DNA from: CAVQRC01 sp963715045
GTDB taxonomy: Bacteria > Planctomycetota > Planctomycetia > Pirellulales > Lacipirellulaceae
DNA length: 64,000 nt
Assembly (NCBI GenBank): GCA_963715045.1
Contig: CAVQRC010000046.1
Coordinates: 1-64,000, forward strand
Reading direction: 5' to 3'
The notes beneath the pieces are model-generated. The model did no database searches. It had not been told where the DNA came from and saw nothing but the letters and a program-made list of their open reading frames with translations. A program made the position numbers and the translations under genes. Every line of letters begins with the position of its first letter. Within the stretch, counting starts at the first letter, position 1. Of the stretch, positions 9,121-18,790 are shown one piece after another.

Positions 9121-10563
9121 ATGCCCCGATCACCACGGAACCAGAACATGCAGTCGCAGCGACTCCACACGCGTCGCTCGCTGATGTCGATCGGCCTCGG
9201 CGCAGCGACGGCCAGCTTCGCCTCGGGGATTGAGTTCGAGGGGGTCTCGCAGCACGCCGTACCCCGACGATTGCCACACACCGAGCCGCAGGCGAAGCAC
9301 GTCATTTTCTGCTTCATGCAGGGCGGCATGTCGCACGTCGATCTGTTCGATCCCAAACCGATGCTCGACAGATTTCACGGCCAGCCACTCGAAAACACGA
9401 ACGTTCAGTCGCAGGGCCCCGGCCGGCGGAAGTGGCTCAAGAGCCCGTGGCAGTTCCAGCCCTGTGGCGAGGCGGGCATTCCCCTGAGCAGCCTGCTGCC
9501 GCACCTCGCGACGTGCGCCGATGACCTGACCGTCATTCGCTCGATGCAGGCGGGACTGCCATTGCATTCGGTAGGCAACCTGTTTCTCCACTCCGGACGA
9601 AATCGGGCCGGCTTTCCGAGCCTCGGATCGTGGATCAATTACGGCTTGGGGAGCGAGAATGCGAATCTGCCAGGACACGTCCTGCTGCATTTCGATGAGG
9701 TTCTGCCGGGCGGGATGGAAAACTTCTCCAATGGCTTTCTGCCCGCCGAACATCAGGCGACACCGATTCGCGCCGCCGGAGTGCCGATCGACAATCTAAT
9801 ACCCGGTCATGAATCGAGACGCTCGCAGTTGGCGAAGCTGGAGTTTCTCGGCCGCCAGGATCGCTCGCTGGCGACGCGACTGGGCCACCACCCGGCAATC
9901 GAGGCCGCGGTCCAGAACTACGAGCTCGCCTACCGGATGCAGGCGCATCTGCCTGCCGTGCTCGACATCGCATCCGAGACGCCCGCGACCCACCGGCGAT
10001 ACGGTCTCGACAGCGAGAATCAGCGGAAGTCGCAATATGCCGCGCATTGCCTGCGGGCACGACGGCTCGTCGAGGCCGGCGTACGGTTCGTCGAGATCGT
10101 AACACCGCCCGGCTTCAGCACCAACGGCGCCTGGGACCAGCACGGCGAACTCAGGAAAGGACACGAAGAAAACGCGTTCGTCGTCGATCAGCCGATTACG
10201 GCGATGATTGAGGATCTCAAGTCCCGCGGCCTGTTGGCGGAGACGATGATCATCCTCTGCGGTGAAATGGGGCGAACGCCGCATTCCGGTGGCGACGACG
10301 GCCGCGACCACCACACCTCGTGTTTTTCGGCCGTCCTTGCCGGCGGCGGATTCCAGGCCGGGAAGATCTACGGCCAGACCGACGATTTCGGCATGGAGGT
10401 TGTACAGGATCCCGTCACGGTGCATGATCTGCACGCCACGATCCTTCACCAACTGGGACTCGATCACGAGCGACTCACGTTTCATTTCGGGGGACGCGAT
10501 TTCACGCTGCCGGATGTCGACGGCAAAGTCACGCGGGGAGTCCTCGCATCACCACGCGTATAG
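9121..10563 (+). CDS. DUF1501 family protein, Tat-type signal
   Basis: Alkaline-phosphatase/sulfatase-fold protein of the DUF1501 family, 480 aa from the ATG at 9121. The N-terminus has a twin-arginine-like signal (TRRSLMSIGLGAATASFASG). Family features are KHVIFCFMQGGMSHVDLFDP, an RAAGVP/IDNLIPG segment, GAWDQHG and the C-terminal CGEMGRTPHSGGDDGRDHH. These provide the likely metal-binding Asp and His residues. It nearly always accompanies DUF1549/DUF1553 proteins, as here, and the two probably act together outside the cytoplasm. The substrate is unknown. A second possible start is the ATG at 9148. Confidence 0.93.
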   Translation: MPRSPRNQNMQSQRLHTRRSLMSIGLGAATASFASGIEFEGVSQHAVPRRLPHTEPQAKHVIFCFMQGGMSHVDLFDPKPMLDRFHGQPLENTNVQSQGPGRRKWLKSPWQFQPCGEAGIPLSSLLPHLATCADDLTVIRSMQAGLPLHSVGNLFLHSGRNRAGFPSLGSWINYGLGSENANLPGHVLLHFDEVLPGGMENFSNGFLPAEHQATPIRAAGVPIDNLIPGHESRRSQLAKLEFLGRQDRSLATRLGHHPAIEAAVQNYELAYRMQAHLPAVLDIASETPATHRRYGLDSENQRKSQYAAHCLRARRLVEAGVRFVEIVTPPGFSTNGAWDQHGELRKGHEENAFVVDQPITAMIEDLKSRGLLAETMIILCGEMGRTPHSGGDDGRDHHTSCFSAVLAGGGFQAGKIYGQTDDFGMEVVQDPVTVHDLHATILHQLGLDHERLTFHFGGRDFTLPDVDGKVTRGVLASPRV

Positions 10564-10595
10564 TACGCGAGCCCGGACCGCTGCCAGACACCGCG

Positions 10596-11300
10596 ATGAA
10601 GTCCCGACTTCTCATTCCCGAACTGATGGACGATCCCACGCTGAACGCGGCGGATCATCGTCAGGCTCTAGGTGGATTGCGGCGAATCAATCGCTGGACA
10701 AGAAACGCGAACCTCTTCTGGAAGCCGATCAAGGAACTCGCCGCGCGTTCGCCGGGCAAACCGCTGCGCGTCCTCGATATCGCCACCGGCGCCGCCGATG
10801 TCCCGATCGCGATCGTTCAACGGGCAGATCGGGAGGGAGTCGAATTGGATGTTTCGGCCTGCGACGTCAGCGGGCGGGCGATCGAGTTCGCGGCCGCGGC
10901 CCGCGATCGAGCCGGCGTACCGCTGCGGCTCGCGACCCGCGATGTCTTGACGGCAGCTATCGACGACGACTACGACGTGGTGATGTGCTCCCAGTTCCTG
11001 CACCACCTCACGGACAGTCAGGCCGAATTCGTTCTGCAGAAAATGGCGGAATGGGCCCGGCGGAGGGTGGTCGTGGTTGATCTGATCCGCAGCCGCCTGA
11101 ACTGGCTGCAAGTCGCGTTCGCGACGCGTACTTTGTCGCGTTCGCAAGTCGTGCATTTTGACGGCCCGCAGTCGATTCGAGCAGCGTTCACGCTGGCTGA
11201 GATTTCCACCATGGCTCACCAGGCCGGTTTCGCCAGAATCAACATCCGCCGCCGCTGGCCCTGCCGGTTCGTACTTGTCGGAGACGTTGATGGCCGTTGA
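10596..11300 (+). CDS. Class I SAM-dependent methyltransferase of PKS cassette
   Basis: A 234-residue methyltransferase. The SAM-binding motif I is LRVLDIATGAADVPIAI, followed by an acidic motif (ELDVSACDVSGRAIEFA) and motif IV-like DYDVVMCSQFLHHL. It overlaps the flavoprotein gene by 11 bases, so the two are probably translated together. With the convergent type III PKS the set resembles Streptomyces srsABC, where SrsB methylates alkylresorcinols. By analogy it may O- or C-methylate a phenolic lipid; that is inference. The N-terminal PELMDDPTLNAADHRQAL segment seems characteristic of this subgroup. Confidence 0.88.
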   Translation: MKSRLLIPELMDDPTLNAADHRQALGGLRRINRWTRNANLFWKPIKELAARSPGKPLRVLDIATGAADVPIAIVQRADREGVELDVSACDVSGRAIEFAAAARDRAGVPLRLATRDVLTAAIDDDYDVVMCSQFLHHLTDSQAEFVLQKMAEWARRRVVVVDLIRSRLNWLQVAFATRTLSRSQVVHFDGPQSIRAAFTLAEISTMAHQAGFARINIRRRWPCRFVLVGDVDGR

Positions 11301-12486
11301 CGCTCGACTTGCCGCGACGACGACGTTCGAGGATGCGATCGGCAAGACGTGGGACGTGCTTGTGGTGGGGGCGGGTCCCGCAGGTGCGATCGCCGCCCGC
11401 CAGACGGCACTCCGAGGGGCCCGCGTACTGCTCGTCGATCGCGGACAATTCCCGCGTGCGAAAGTGTGCGGATGCTGCCTGAACGCGGCCGGCTGGAAAT
11501 TGCTCAAGCAGATCGGGTTGGGCCACCTGCCGTGCCTGCTCGCTGCGCCGGCCGTGACAGAGTTTCGCCTCGCTTGCCGCGGTCGGCAGGCGACCCTCCC
11601 CATCGAACGGGGGCTCGCCGTCTCGCGGGAATTCCTCGATACCGATCTCATTCGGGCAGCCATCGCAGCCGGAGCCGAATTCCTCGATTGCACGCAGGTC
11701 GTGGTCGAGAGTGTTTGCGGAGACGCGCGCCAGGTGCGACTTCAGGCGGCCCATACGCGGGGCACGGCGGCAGCACGGGTCGTCATTGTGGCGGCCGGAT
11801 TGGCGGGCCGCCATCTGGCCGAACCGGCATCCGAATCTCGAACCACGTCGCCGACAGCCCGGATCGGAGTGGCGGCGATGCTCGACGCCCCGGATGACGA
11901 CTCGTTTCTCCCCGGCACGATCTTTATGGCCTGCAACGGCGAGGCTTACGTCGGGATCGTTCGGCTCGCAGACGGGCGACTGGATGTGGCTGCCGCGATG
12001 GACGCAGCGGCCGTCCAGCGGTTCGGGAGCGTGGCGGGCGTCGTCGAGACGACGGTTCGCGAGTCGGGCTTGCCCGTTCCGGTCGGGCTCGCCGCGGCCG
12101 CGTGGTGCGGTACGCCGAAGCTTACGCACCATCGCAAAGTGCTTTCGGACAACCGCTGTTTCGTGATCGGAGATGCGGCCGCTTATGTCGAGCCGTTTAC
12201 GGGCGAGGGGATCTCATGGGCCTTGGCGAGTGGTCGTGCCGTGGCCCCGCTGGTCTTGCAGGCCAGCCGAGGCGATCCGGCCGTTGCCTGTGCGGCGTGG
12301 AATCACACCCATGGCAAGCTGCTCGGACCCCGGATGCGACGATGCTGGATGATCAGCCGTTGCCTGAGGTATCCGCGGTTGGTCCACGCCGCGGTCGGCC
12401 TGTTGACGCGACGACCCGGACTTGCCAGACCGATCGTATGGTCGCTCAACGCGGAATTCGCAACCCCCGGCTCGCAAGTGCGGTAG
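11290..12486 (+). CDS. FAD-dependent oxidoreductase of PKS cassette
   Basis: A 398-residue flavoprotein of the geranylgeranyl reductase/aromatic hydroxylase type. The N-terminal dinucleotide-binding motif is VLVVGAGPAGAIAARQ. A CGCCLN segment follows, and the second FAD motif is VIGDAAAYVEPFTGEGISWA. The start ATG lies inside the end of the methyltransferase gene. It ends 9 bases before the stop of the convergent type III PKS gene. By analogy with SrsC it may hydroxylate the aromatic product, or it may reduce prenyl chains; the sequence alone does not decide. It has no transmembrane segment except a possible C-terminal hydrophobic stretch. Confidence 0.88.
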   Translation: MAVDARLAATTTFEDAIGKTWDVLVVGAGPAGAIAARQTALRGARVLLVDRGQFPRAKVCGCCLNAAGWKLLKQIGLGHLPCLLAAPAVTEFRLACRGRQATLPIERGLAVSREFLDTDLIRAAIAAGAEFLDCTQVVVESVCGDARQVRLQAAHTRGTAAARVVIVAAGLAGRHLAEPASESRTTSPTARIGVAAMLDAPDDDSFLPGTIFMACNGEAYVGIVRLADGRLDVAAAMDAAAVQRFGSVAGVVETTVRESGLPVPVGLAAAAWCGTPKLTHHRKVLSDNRCFVIGDAAAYVEPFTGEGISWALASGRAVAPLVLQASRGDPAVACAAWNHTHGKLLGPRMRRCWMISRCLRYPRLVHAAVGLLTRRPGLARPIVWSLNAEFATPGSQVR

Positions 12487-12495
12487 CGACCCTAT

Positions 12496-13584
12496 TCACG
12501 CGATCAAGGCGGCTTCGGCGACCATTCCGGGGCCGAACCCCAACGCCACGCAGGGCAGGGGTGGTGGTGACCGCGCGAGCATGCGGTCGAGTATGAAGAG
12601 CACGGTCGGCGACGACATGTTGCCATGTTCGGCCAGCACGTCGCGAGAGGTACTCAAGTCATCTCCGCCAAGACCGAGCGATTCCTCGACTGCTTCGAGA
12701 ATCTTCGGCCCACCCGGGTGCACGGCCCAACTCGCAATCGACGCTCGCGAATGGCCCTGCTTCGTGAGCCAGGCTGAAATCCACGGCTCGAGGTACGCCG
12801 AAATCAATTGCGGAACCTGGCTCGTGAGCGTCATCTCGAATCCGTGGTCGCCGATATTCCAGGTCAGCGCCTCGCGCGAGTTGGGAATCAGGCAGGAACC
12901 GGTAGCGACCACACGGCCTCGCAAAGGCCGATCCGGTTCACCCTCGACCGGACCACCCACGATCGCCGCCGAGCCGTCGCCAAACAGGGCATTGCCAAGA
13001 ATGCGGCCCTCGTCCCACTGAAAGCGGTAGTGCAGACTGCACAGCTCGGTCGCGCACACGAGCACGAACTCGTCTGGATTGGCCGCCGTCAGCCCGCGCG
13101 CAGCGCGAAGGGCATTGATCGCGCCGTGGCAACCCATGTAGCCGATGTGCAGACGCTCGACCGTGGGTGCCAGTTCGAGCCGCTCCATCAATGCGACATC
13201 GAAACCGGGGGCCGAAAACCCGGTACAGGAGACCGTCACCAGATGCGAGATCTGATCGGCCCGCACGCCGCTGTCGGAGATCGCCCGCGTGGCCGACAGG
13301 ACAGCCAACGGAGCGGCATGCGTGGCATACAACTCCATTCGCTCGCGGGTGGTTGGCCCCGGACTCGAACTCGGCGTGGCACCCTCGCCGACCCACTGGT
13401 AAGCGATTCGATGCGGCACACATGTGTGCCGCATGCGGACTCGGGCACGGCGAAGCATCGTCCGCATCAAGCGTACTTCGCGGTCGTCGCGGCAAATGAG
13501 CTCTGTCGACATGGCGACGGCCTCGTCGAGACTCATCGTGTGCTCGGGGACTGCCGTGCCGATACCGAGGATGTTGAATGTCAA
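12496..13584 (-). CDS. Type III polyketide synthase
   Basis: Chalcone/stilbene-synthase-fold enzyme, 362 aa, that extends an acyl-CoA starter with malonyl-CoA and cyclises the chain. The catalytic triad is visible: C152 in IGYMGCHGAINAL, H289 in WAVHPGGPKIL and N322 in EHGNMSSPTVLF, with the closing motif GFGPGM. The start is TTG at 13584, which overlaps the stop of the upstream PEP-CTERM gene (TTGA). GAGG lies about 9 bases upstream, and no ATG or GTG fits the family N-terminus (FNILGIGTAVPEH) better. Convergent methyltransferase and flavoprotein genes suggest a methylated, oxidised alkylresorcinol, quinone or pyrone. The starter unit cannot be predicted. Confidence 0.93.
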   Translation of the reverse strand: MTFNILGIGTAVPEHTMSLDEAVAMSTELICRDDREVRLMRTMLRRARVRMRHTCVPHRIAYQWVGEGATPSSSPGPTTRERMELYATHAAPLAVLSATRAISDSGVRADQISHLVTVSCTGFSAPGFDVALMERLELAPTVERLHIGYMGCHGAINALRAARGLTAANPDEFVLVCATELCSLHYRFQWDEGRILGNALFGDGSAAIVGGPVEGEPDRPLRGRVVATGSCLIPNSREALTWNIGDHGFEMTLTSQVPQLISAYLEPWISAWLTKQGHSRASIASWAVHPGGPKILEAVEESLGLGGDDLSTSRDVLAEHGNMSSPTVLFILDRMLARSPPPLPCVALGFGPGMVAEAALIA

Positions 13585-14993
13585 GAAGTGGTGCCTCGGC
13601 AGAGTCGCGGGAGGATCGCCGTAACGATGAGCAGCAGCGACCAGGCCGACAATACGGCGGTCGGTTCGGGAATCGTAACGGTTTGATCCGCGGGTGAACG
13701 GGTTAATTCCGTTTGCCAGATCAGGAAGTCGGCCCCGTCGATACGCCCGTTGCCGTCGGCGTCGCCCGTGGCGCGGGTTGCGCCGCGGGGCGTGAGGTAG
13801 TTTTGCTGCCAGATCAAGTAGTCTTGACCGTCGACCTGTCCGTCGAAATTGAAATCGGCTTGCAGCAGCACGCCACCAGGCACGAGCAGATCGACGTAGC
13901 TCCGCGTGCTGACGCCGGGTGCGACCTGATTCAAGAGTCCTTCCGACGTGCTGCCATCCGCGAATCTGACAATCACGCGGAGGCCCGGCTGGTAGCGAGC
14001 GAAGTCGGCGCCACTCGAGAAGATGTCCGCCACGAACGGCGGCTCCGCAGTCGCGAAGCTGTCGATGTCGTTCCCGAATCGCAGGGAATCGCCAGGGCCG
14101 AAGTCGCCGTCCGCGAACCCAATTTCCAGCCGTTGGAAGTTACCGTCCTGAAGCGGGTCTTCAAGGCTGTACAGCACCTGGCCGTTGGTCAGGGTCGGCA
14201 CCTGGTCGATGCCTTGACGATCGCCCACGACGAACTGCCCCCCTTGCGACCCGTTCTGCCACCAGACTTCGCCGACATCTTGCGTATCCAGCGTCACCGA
14301 CGTGATCGCTGGCTGGGCCGAGCTGCCCGATCCGTATTCGATTCCCCAGAACGTGCTGCCCGCTACTGGATCGAGCAGGGCATTGACCGTCGGAAACGAA
14401 TCCAGCCCGGTTGCGTCGATGCGGATCCGACCCGGCGGCACCGGACCCAGCTGGGGAATCACGTCATCGGTGAACGACCAGGTGAGATTGCTCCACGTCG
14501 CGTCAGCACCGGGCAGATCGTCGAACGCGTCCCACAACTCGACGGTAAAGGCGTCGCCCGGCTGCACTGCGAGCCCAGCCATCTGATAGTTCACACCAGT
14601 CAACGTCGCCGAGGCAGGGGGGACGAAGTCACCGCCGGCACGCTGAATCCACTCGGTGCCGTATCCCAGCCGAATGTCCATTTGCGTGGCCGTACGTTCA
14701 TGCGTGATGCGGGCGAACAGATCGCGCCCCCAGCTGGGGTAGAAAGGAGGGGACGAAAATGCCTGCGGTTCCGGCAGCACGCTGCCCTCAAAACGAATCC
14801 CTTGCAGCGTGTAGGTCGACGTCGCCGTCGTGGTAAACCGACGCATATCATTGAGCGGCCATCCGAAAATGCCGTCGTGAAAACCGCCGTTGAAATCAAA
14901 CTCATCGCGGACACCCGCACCCACCTGGCTCGGCAGGCCCACGACGAATCCGGCAAGCGTGATCATCAAGCCAGATTGAATCAGTCGTTGCAT
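13581..14993 (-). CDS. PEP-CTERM protein with dockerin-like tail (paralogue 1)
   Basis: Secreted 470-residue protein with a signal peptide (LMITLAGFVVGLPSQVGAG). A beta-rich domain is shared with the gene at 15448-16996; common landmarks are YTLQGI, GADATWSNL, FWGIEYG, and PAITSVTLDTQD. Two dockerin-like calcium loops follow (DFNFDGQVDGQDYLIWQQ and DADGNGRIDGADFLIWQ). The C-terminal sorting signal is IPEPTAVLSAW, a hydrophobic helix, then Arg. It is probably exported and processed by an exosortase system; the role is unknown. Its stop overlaps the PKS start by four bases, although the functions seem unrelated. Confidence 0.85.
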   Translation of the reverse strand: MQRLIQSGLMITLAGFVVGLPSQVGAGVRDEFDFNGGFHDGIFGWPLNDMRRFTTTATSTYTLQGIRFEGSVLPEPQAFSSPPFYPSWGRDLFARITHERTATQMDIRLGYGTEWIQRAGGDFVPPASATLTGVNYQMAGLAVQPGDAFTVELWDAFDDLPGADATWSNLTWSFTDDVIPQLGPVPPGRIRIDATGLDSFPTVNALLDPVAGSTFWGIEYGSGSSAQPAITSVTLDTQDVGEVWWQNGSQGGQFVVGDRQGIDQVPTLTNGQVLYSLEDPLQDGNFQRLEIGFADGDFGPGDSLRFGNDIDSFATAEPPFVADIFSSGADFARYQPGLRVIVRFADGSTSEGLLNQVAPGVSTRSYVDLLVPGGVLLQADFNFDGQVDGQDYLIWQQNYLTPRGATRATGDADGNGRIDGADFLIWQTELTRSPADQTVTIPEPTAVLSAWSLLLIVTAILPRLCRGTTS

Positions 14994-15167
14994 GGATCAG
15001 TACTCTCGGTTCACGTGCCTTCGTCGGGTGCGATCGTCGGTCTCCACGACGGTCTCGTGCAGTGGAATCAACCGGCACAGCGACCGACATGGAGTCGGTA
15101 GGCGGAGTGCCAGATCAAACGCAGAAGGGGGCGGATGCCACGCAACCCGAGGTCCTGCCCATTTTTA

Positions 15168-15203
15168 AGCTGGCAGGCCCTGTTTCGAGCTGGCAGGTCC
15201 TGT
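15168..15203. repeat. Short direct repeat in intergenic region
   Basis: AGCTGGCAGGCCCTGT and AGCTGGCAGGTCCTGT are spaced 20 bases apart. They lie upstream of the minus-strand gene at 13581-14993, so an operator is possible but unproven. The rest of 14994-15337 shows no gene. Confidence 0.35.
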
Positions 15204-15337
15204 GAAATATTTCGGGTCAGGGAGCTTGGGTATTGTAGGAGTTGCAGTAGATCTCTGTCGAGCTGCGGAAATACGCTATCAAGCCCCGTACTGCGTGCCA
15301 TCGTCATTTCTGCGGCGTACTCGCCAAGGGGAGGGCC

Positions 15338-15376
15338 AAAAAAAGGCGGCCTGCATCCCTGCAGGCCGCCGAAAAA
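15338..15376 (-). terminator. Strong rho-independent terminator
   Basis: A perfect 11-bp stem GGCGGCCTGCA / TGCAGGCCGCC with loop TCCC (15345-15370) is flanked by A7 on the left and A6 on the right. On the minus strand it ends in T7, downstream of the PEP-CTERM gene at 15448. It could act in both directions. Confidence 0.85.
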
Positions 15377-15447
15377 ACCATTTTTCCGGACACACCGTTC
15401 AACTCAACACGCGGCTGAACGCGCCGGCCGTCTTTGCGGTCGCCGTG

Positions 15448-16996
15448 TTATCGCCGTCGTCGCTTCACCAGGCAGGCAGCGGCAAACAACGCCGCGAGAA
15501 CGAACGTGCCCGGCTCTGGAATCACTCGGCTGCTCAAAGCACCCAAACCTCGCAGCATCGCGAGCAGCTCTGCTTTGCGAAGCACGCGGTCGCCATCGAA
15601 TTTGCCGGCTGCCAGGTCGGCGAGTGCACCGCTCCCGCCGCCCCCCCCGAACTCGACCTGCCAGATGAGAAAATCGTTCCCGTCCACGAATCCGTCGCCG
15701 TTCGCATCGCCGTCGTTGGAAGTCGCGCCGCCCTCGGGAAACTGGTCGAAACCGGCCTGCCATGCGAGGAAATCGTCACCGTCGACCATGCCGTCTTTGG
15801 TGAAGTCGGCTTGGAAGTTGGGCCCCGTGGCAATCAGATCCAGAAACCCGCGGTAATTCTCTCCCGGAGCAACCGACAGCATGCCCGTCTCGACCGAACC
15901 ATCTTCGAACTTGATCTCGATGACCAGCCCCGGATCGTAGGCGACAAGGTCTTCGCCGGTGAACTGGCCGTTCTGGACACTCAGCGGTTCGTCGGCAAGG
16001 TTCAACAAGCCCAGAAACGCGCCGAAGTGCAGGAAGTCGCCTTCCGTGAAATCACCTTCGGTGAAATCGAGCGTCATCGTCTGGTAAGTGCCAAGAAAGT
16101 CAGGATCCTCCAGGTCGAACGTCGGCGTCGGCAGATTGTCGATGCCCCCGCTGGCACCAACTTCGAAGAAACCGGTGATGGCGTCAGACGCCTGGGCCGT
16201 GGGATCGAACCAGCCGAGGCTGTAGTCCTGGGTGTCAAGCTTCACCGAGGTGATCGCGGGCGAAGTCGGGATGCCGCCCGCTGCGCCTTCGGGCAGCGTT
16301 GTTGGACCGTACTCGATCCCCCAATACGAGGCTTCCGGACCAAGCACGGTCTCACCATCGACAACCTCGGCATTGGGAAAGTTGCCAAGGGCCTGATCGG
16401 TACCCCAGGCGTCGAATCGCACCGTGCCGATCGGCGCTGTACCGCGGGGGCCGATCGTGGGGACGAACTCGTCGTCGAATTCCAGCGTCACGTTCGAGTA
16501 GGTCGCATCCGCACCGGCAAAGTCGTCGTACCGCTCCCAGAATTCAAACTGAAAGCTGTCGTTACTGTTGATTTCCAGGCCGGCGAATTCGTAGGCGATG
16601 CCGGTGAACGTCACCGCGGGCGGCTGAATCGGGTTCGGCGGATCCATGTCGTCGAATTCCGCGTACCAGTCCTCACCCCGACCGAGTATGACATCGGCCT
16701 CCTCGCCACTGGGAAGATGGGTCACGCGAACGACCAGTTCGCTGGCCCCAGGTCGGATAGCTTCCTGGATCTGTCGGATTCTCTTCGGGCGCCACGGTTG
16801 CCGAGAACTTGATTCCCTGCAGCGTGTAGGTTTCGGCAGCACTCGAATTACGGAACGCAAGCTCGTTGAACGCGTCACCCTGGACCGCTTCACTGATCAC
16901 ATTGGTAAACGTGAAGGTGTCCTGGATGGTCGCCGCGGCAGTTCCGGCCAGGATCAAGGCCAGGATCGCCGCGGTGCAAACGGTGTTTCTCATCAT
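15448..16996 (-). CDS. PEP-CTERM protein with dockerin-like tail (paralogue 2), frameshifted
   Basis: About 515 residues, paralogous to the gene at 13581-14993. The signal peptide is in the first frame (TVCTAAILALILAGTAAATI), followed by TYTLQGIKFSATV. A frameshift near 16770-16800 moves to the frame that holds the rest: GADATYSNVTLEFDDEFVP, YWGIEYGPTTLPEG and PAITSVKLDTQD. Dockerin-like loops follow (DFTKDGMVDGDDFLAWQ and DANGDGFVDGNDFLIWQ). The PEP-CTERM signal is VIPEPGTFVLAALFAAACLV then KRRRR. A terminator follows. The two genes look like a tandem duplication; the shared ~330-residue domain has no name I can assign. Confidence 0.82.
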
Positions 16997-17750
16997 TGGT
17001 TACGTATCCTCTTCGTTGAAAAATGCCTCGAAGCGCCGCAAGGCTGTATGGAGCGCGCTCGTAGATCCACTCCGCCGTGAACGCCGTCGGATCGAACCGG
17101 CGTCGGCAGCGGACGGTTGGAAGCGGGCCTTCCCGTGTAGTCCGTGAAGTGCCATTCGCAGAGCCAGACACGTCGCCAGTCAACCCGGGCCAGGCCCGAT
17201 GTTGTGGCGATCGACTCACGTTCCGCGGCCAGAACCCCTCCCAGGCCGCGGACTGAACAGTCCTCACTTCACCTCGATCAAAGCTGATCTTGATTTCCCG
17301 ACCCCTCGATCGGGAATGCCATGGATCGCGCCCGCGAAACGATGAAAGTGGTGACGATCGGCCCCCCTCGCGTCACCGTCGATCTCGTCTGGCAGCCGTT
17401 CGATTCACGGCGTCGCGGCAAATCCCCCCTGAGTTGTGGTTGAAAAGCAGATGCTGGACCGCCTCCGCAGGGGTCCAGGCTTGACTCGCGATTCTAGATG
17501 CGGGCGAAAGAAAGCGTCAAGCAAACGGCACCGCCGGCGGCCGGGCAAGGACAGCAACTGGTATGTGGCAACCCGGTTTCTGGCCGGTCATTTGCCGCAA
17601 ATCCCGACTTTAGGGTCGTAATGACACGCATTCGCAGTTTTTTCCATCAAAGAATGATTGAAAGCTCTTCCGCCCCCCCCTATGGTCTCGGCGTGCCTTG
17701 ATCCACCACCCACTCACCATTCGATTCCAGCAAACCAGAGAGAGAGTCTA
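16997..17750. other. Intergenic region, no gene seen
   Basis: Between divergently transcribed PEP-CTERM genes. Open frames here lack a family signature, plausible codon use or a ribosome site. It probably holds the promoters of both genes, but I could not define them. AGAGAGAG lies about 5-12 bases before the ATG at 17751 and may be its ribosome site. Confidence 0.4.
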
Positions 17751-18529
17751 ATGAAACGACCCCTTTCCGTTCTCTTACTACTGGCCCTGGCGGCCCCCGC
17801 CCTCGCCGCAACGCCTACCTGGATGGCCCCCGCCCGAAACCTGCTGACCGACGGCCGAGCGACGCTCTATGGCCGGATGACGTCCGACCTGGCCGTTACC
17901 CCTCGGGATGCTACGGGCGACACTTACGAAATCGGAATCCTCGGCCAATCGGCCGCAACGGCCTTTTACATTTCCGACGCGAGCCCCTCGACGCACCTGT
18001 TCGACGGGATCGCCGAATCCGCGGGCCTCGACCTTGCGGCCACGTCGGGCAGTTTCAGCGTCAACGAAGCGTACCTGCCGGACGCAGGCGTGAACGGCGG
18101 GGATGTGATCGTGGTCGAAGTCACGGCCCTGGACGATGCGGGTGCTCCGATGCCTTGGATCGAAGCGGGCACCGTCACGCCAGATGGTCCGTTCGTCCAA
18201 TGGAGGCTCGATGTGGGCACGGCCGCAGCCGGCACGAACGACATTAACTGGACGCCGCCGACTCCTGTCAGGTGCTCGACTCGGGCTTCTCCGGGTTCGA
18301 CAGCAGCGGTGGGGGACTGGGTACGTTCTTATTGACCGACGACACTTCCAATGCGAATGGCGTTTCTGGTGTTGCCATCGTCGGGCTGGGCGGTGCGAAC
18401 GTCGCTGGGTTCGACCTGGCCACGATCCAGGTCTTCTGGGAAGTCGCAAAAATTCCGGAACCGACGACCGGGATGCTGTGCGGCCTGCTTGCGCTGGGCT
18501 TCTTGACAACGCGACGCCGCAACGGCTGA
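17751..18529 (+). CDS. PEP-CTERM protein, frameshifted
   Basis: Exported protein of about 258 residues. The ATG at 17751 begins KRPLSVLLLLALAAPALAA, a clean signal peptide. The middle is rich in small and acidic residues (NGGDVIVVEVTALDDAG) and has no motif I recognise. A single-base shift near 18265 leads into LDSGFSGFDSSGGGLGTF and the terminal signal IPEPTTGMLCGLLALGFL then TTRRRNG. No dockerin loops are present, unlike the neighbours. A strong terminator follows at 18578. It is likely a surface protein sorted by exosortase. Confidence 0.75.
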
Positions 18530-18577
18530 GCGTGCCAGCCGGCAGGGACAACCGTAACATCCATTTCCATTGCTTCA

Positions 18578-18615
18578 GCGACCGATTGGCGAGACGCCGA
18601 TCGGTCGCTTTTTTT
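18578..18615 (+). terminator. Rho-independent terminator
   Basis: GCGACCGAT pairs with ATCGGTCGC around an inner TGGC/GCC stem and is followed by T7. It lies 49 bases after the PEP-CTERM stop at 18529. Confidence 0.85.
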
Positions 18616-18790
18616 GCCGCCCATGGCGCGATCCGGGGCAACCGTGGAGAACGCAGAGAACGCCCAGGTCGATTCGCCGCTCCTACCGCTTGCCTGAATT
18701 CGCGGGTTTGACGCTGCCGAGAAAGACCACCTAGAATCGTCAACGTTAAGTCGAATTCATCGTCTTTGAAAATGCAGAGGCGCGGGACCT

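Noticed and set aside
13713..15101. Long plus-strand frame (462 codons)
   Set aside because: Antisense of PEP-CTERM paralogue 1.
15202..16812. Long plus-strand frame (536 codons)
   Set aside because: It lies opposite the PEP-CTERM paralogue 2, and its residues mirror the antisense codons. The minus strand carries the clear signal peptide, dockerin and PEP signature.
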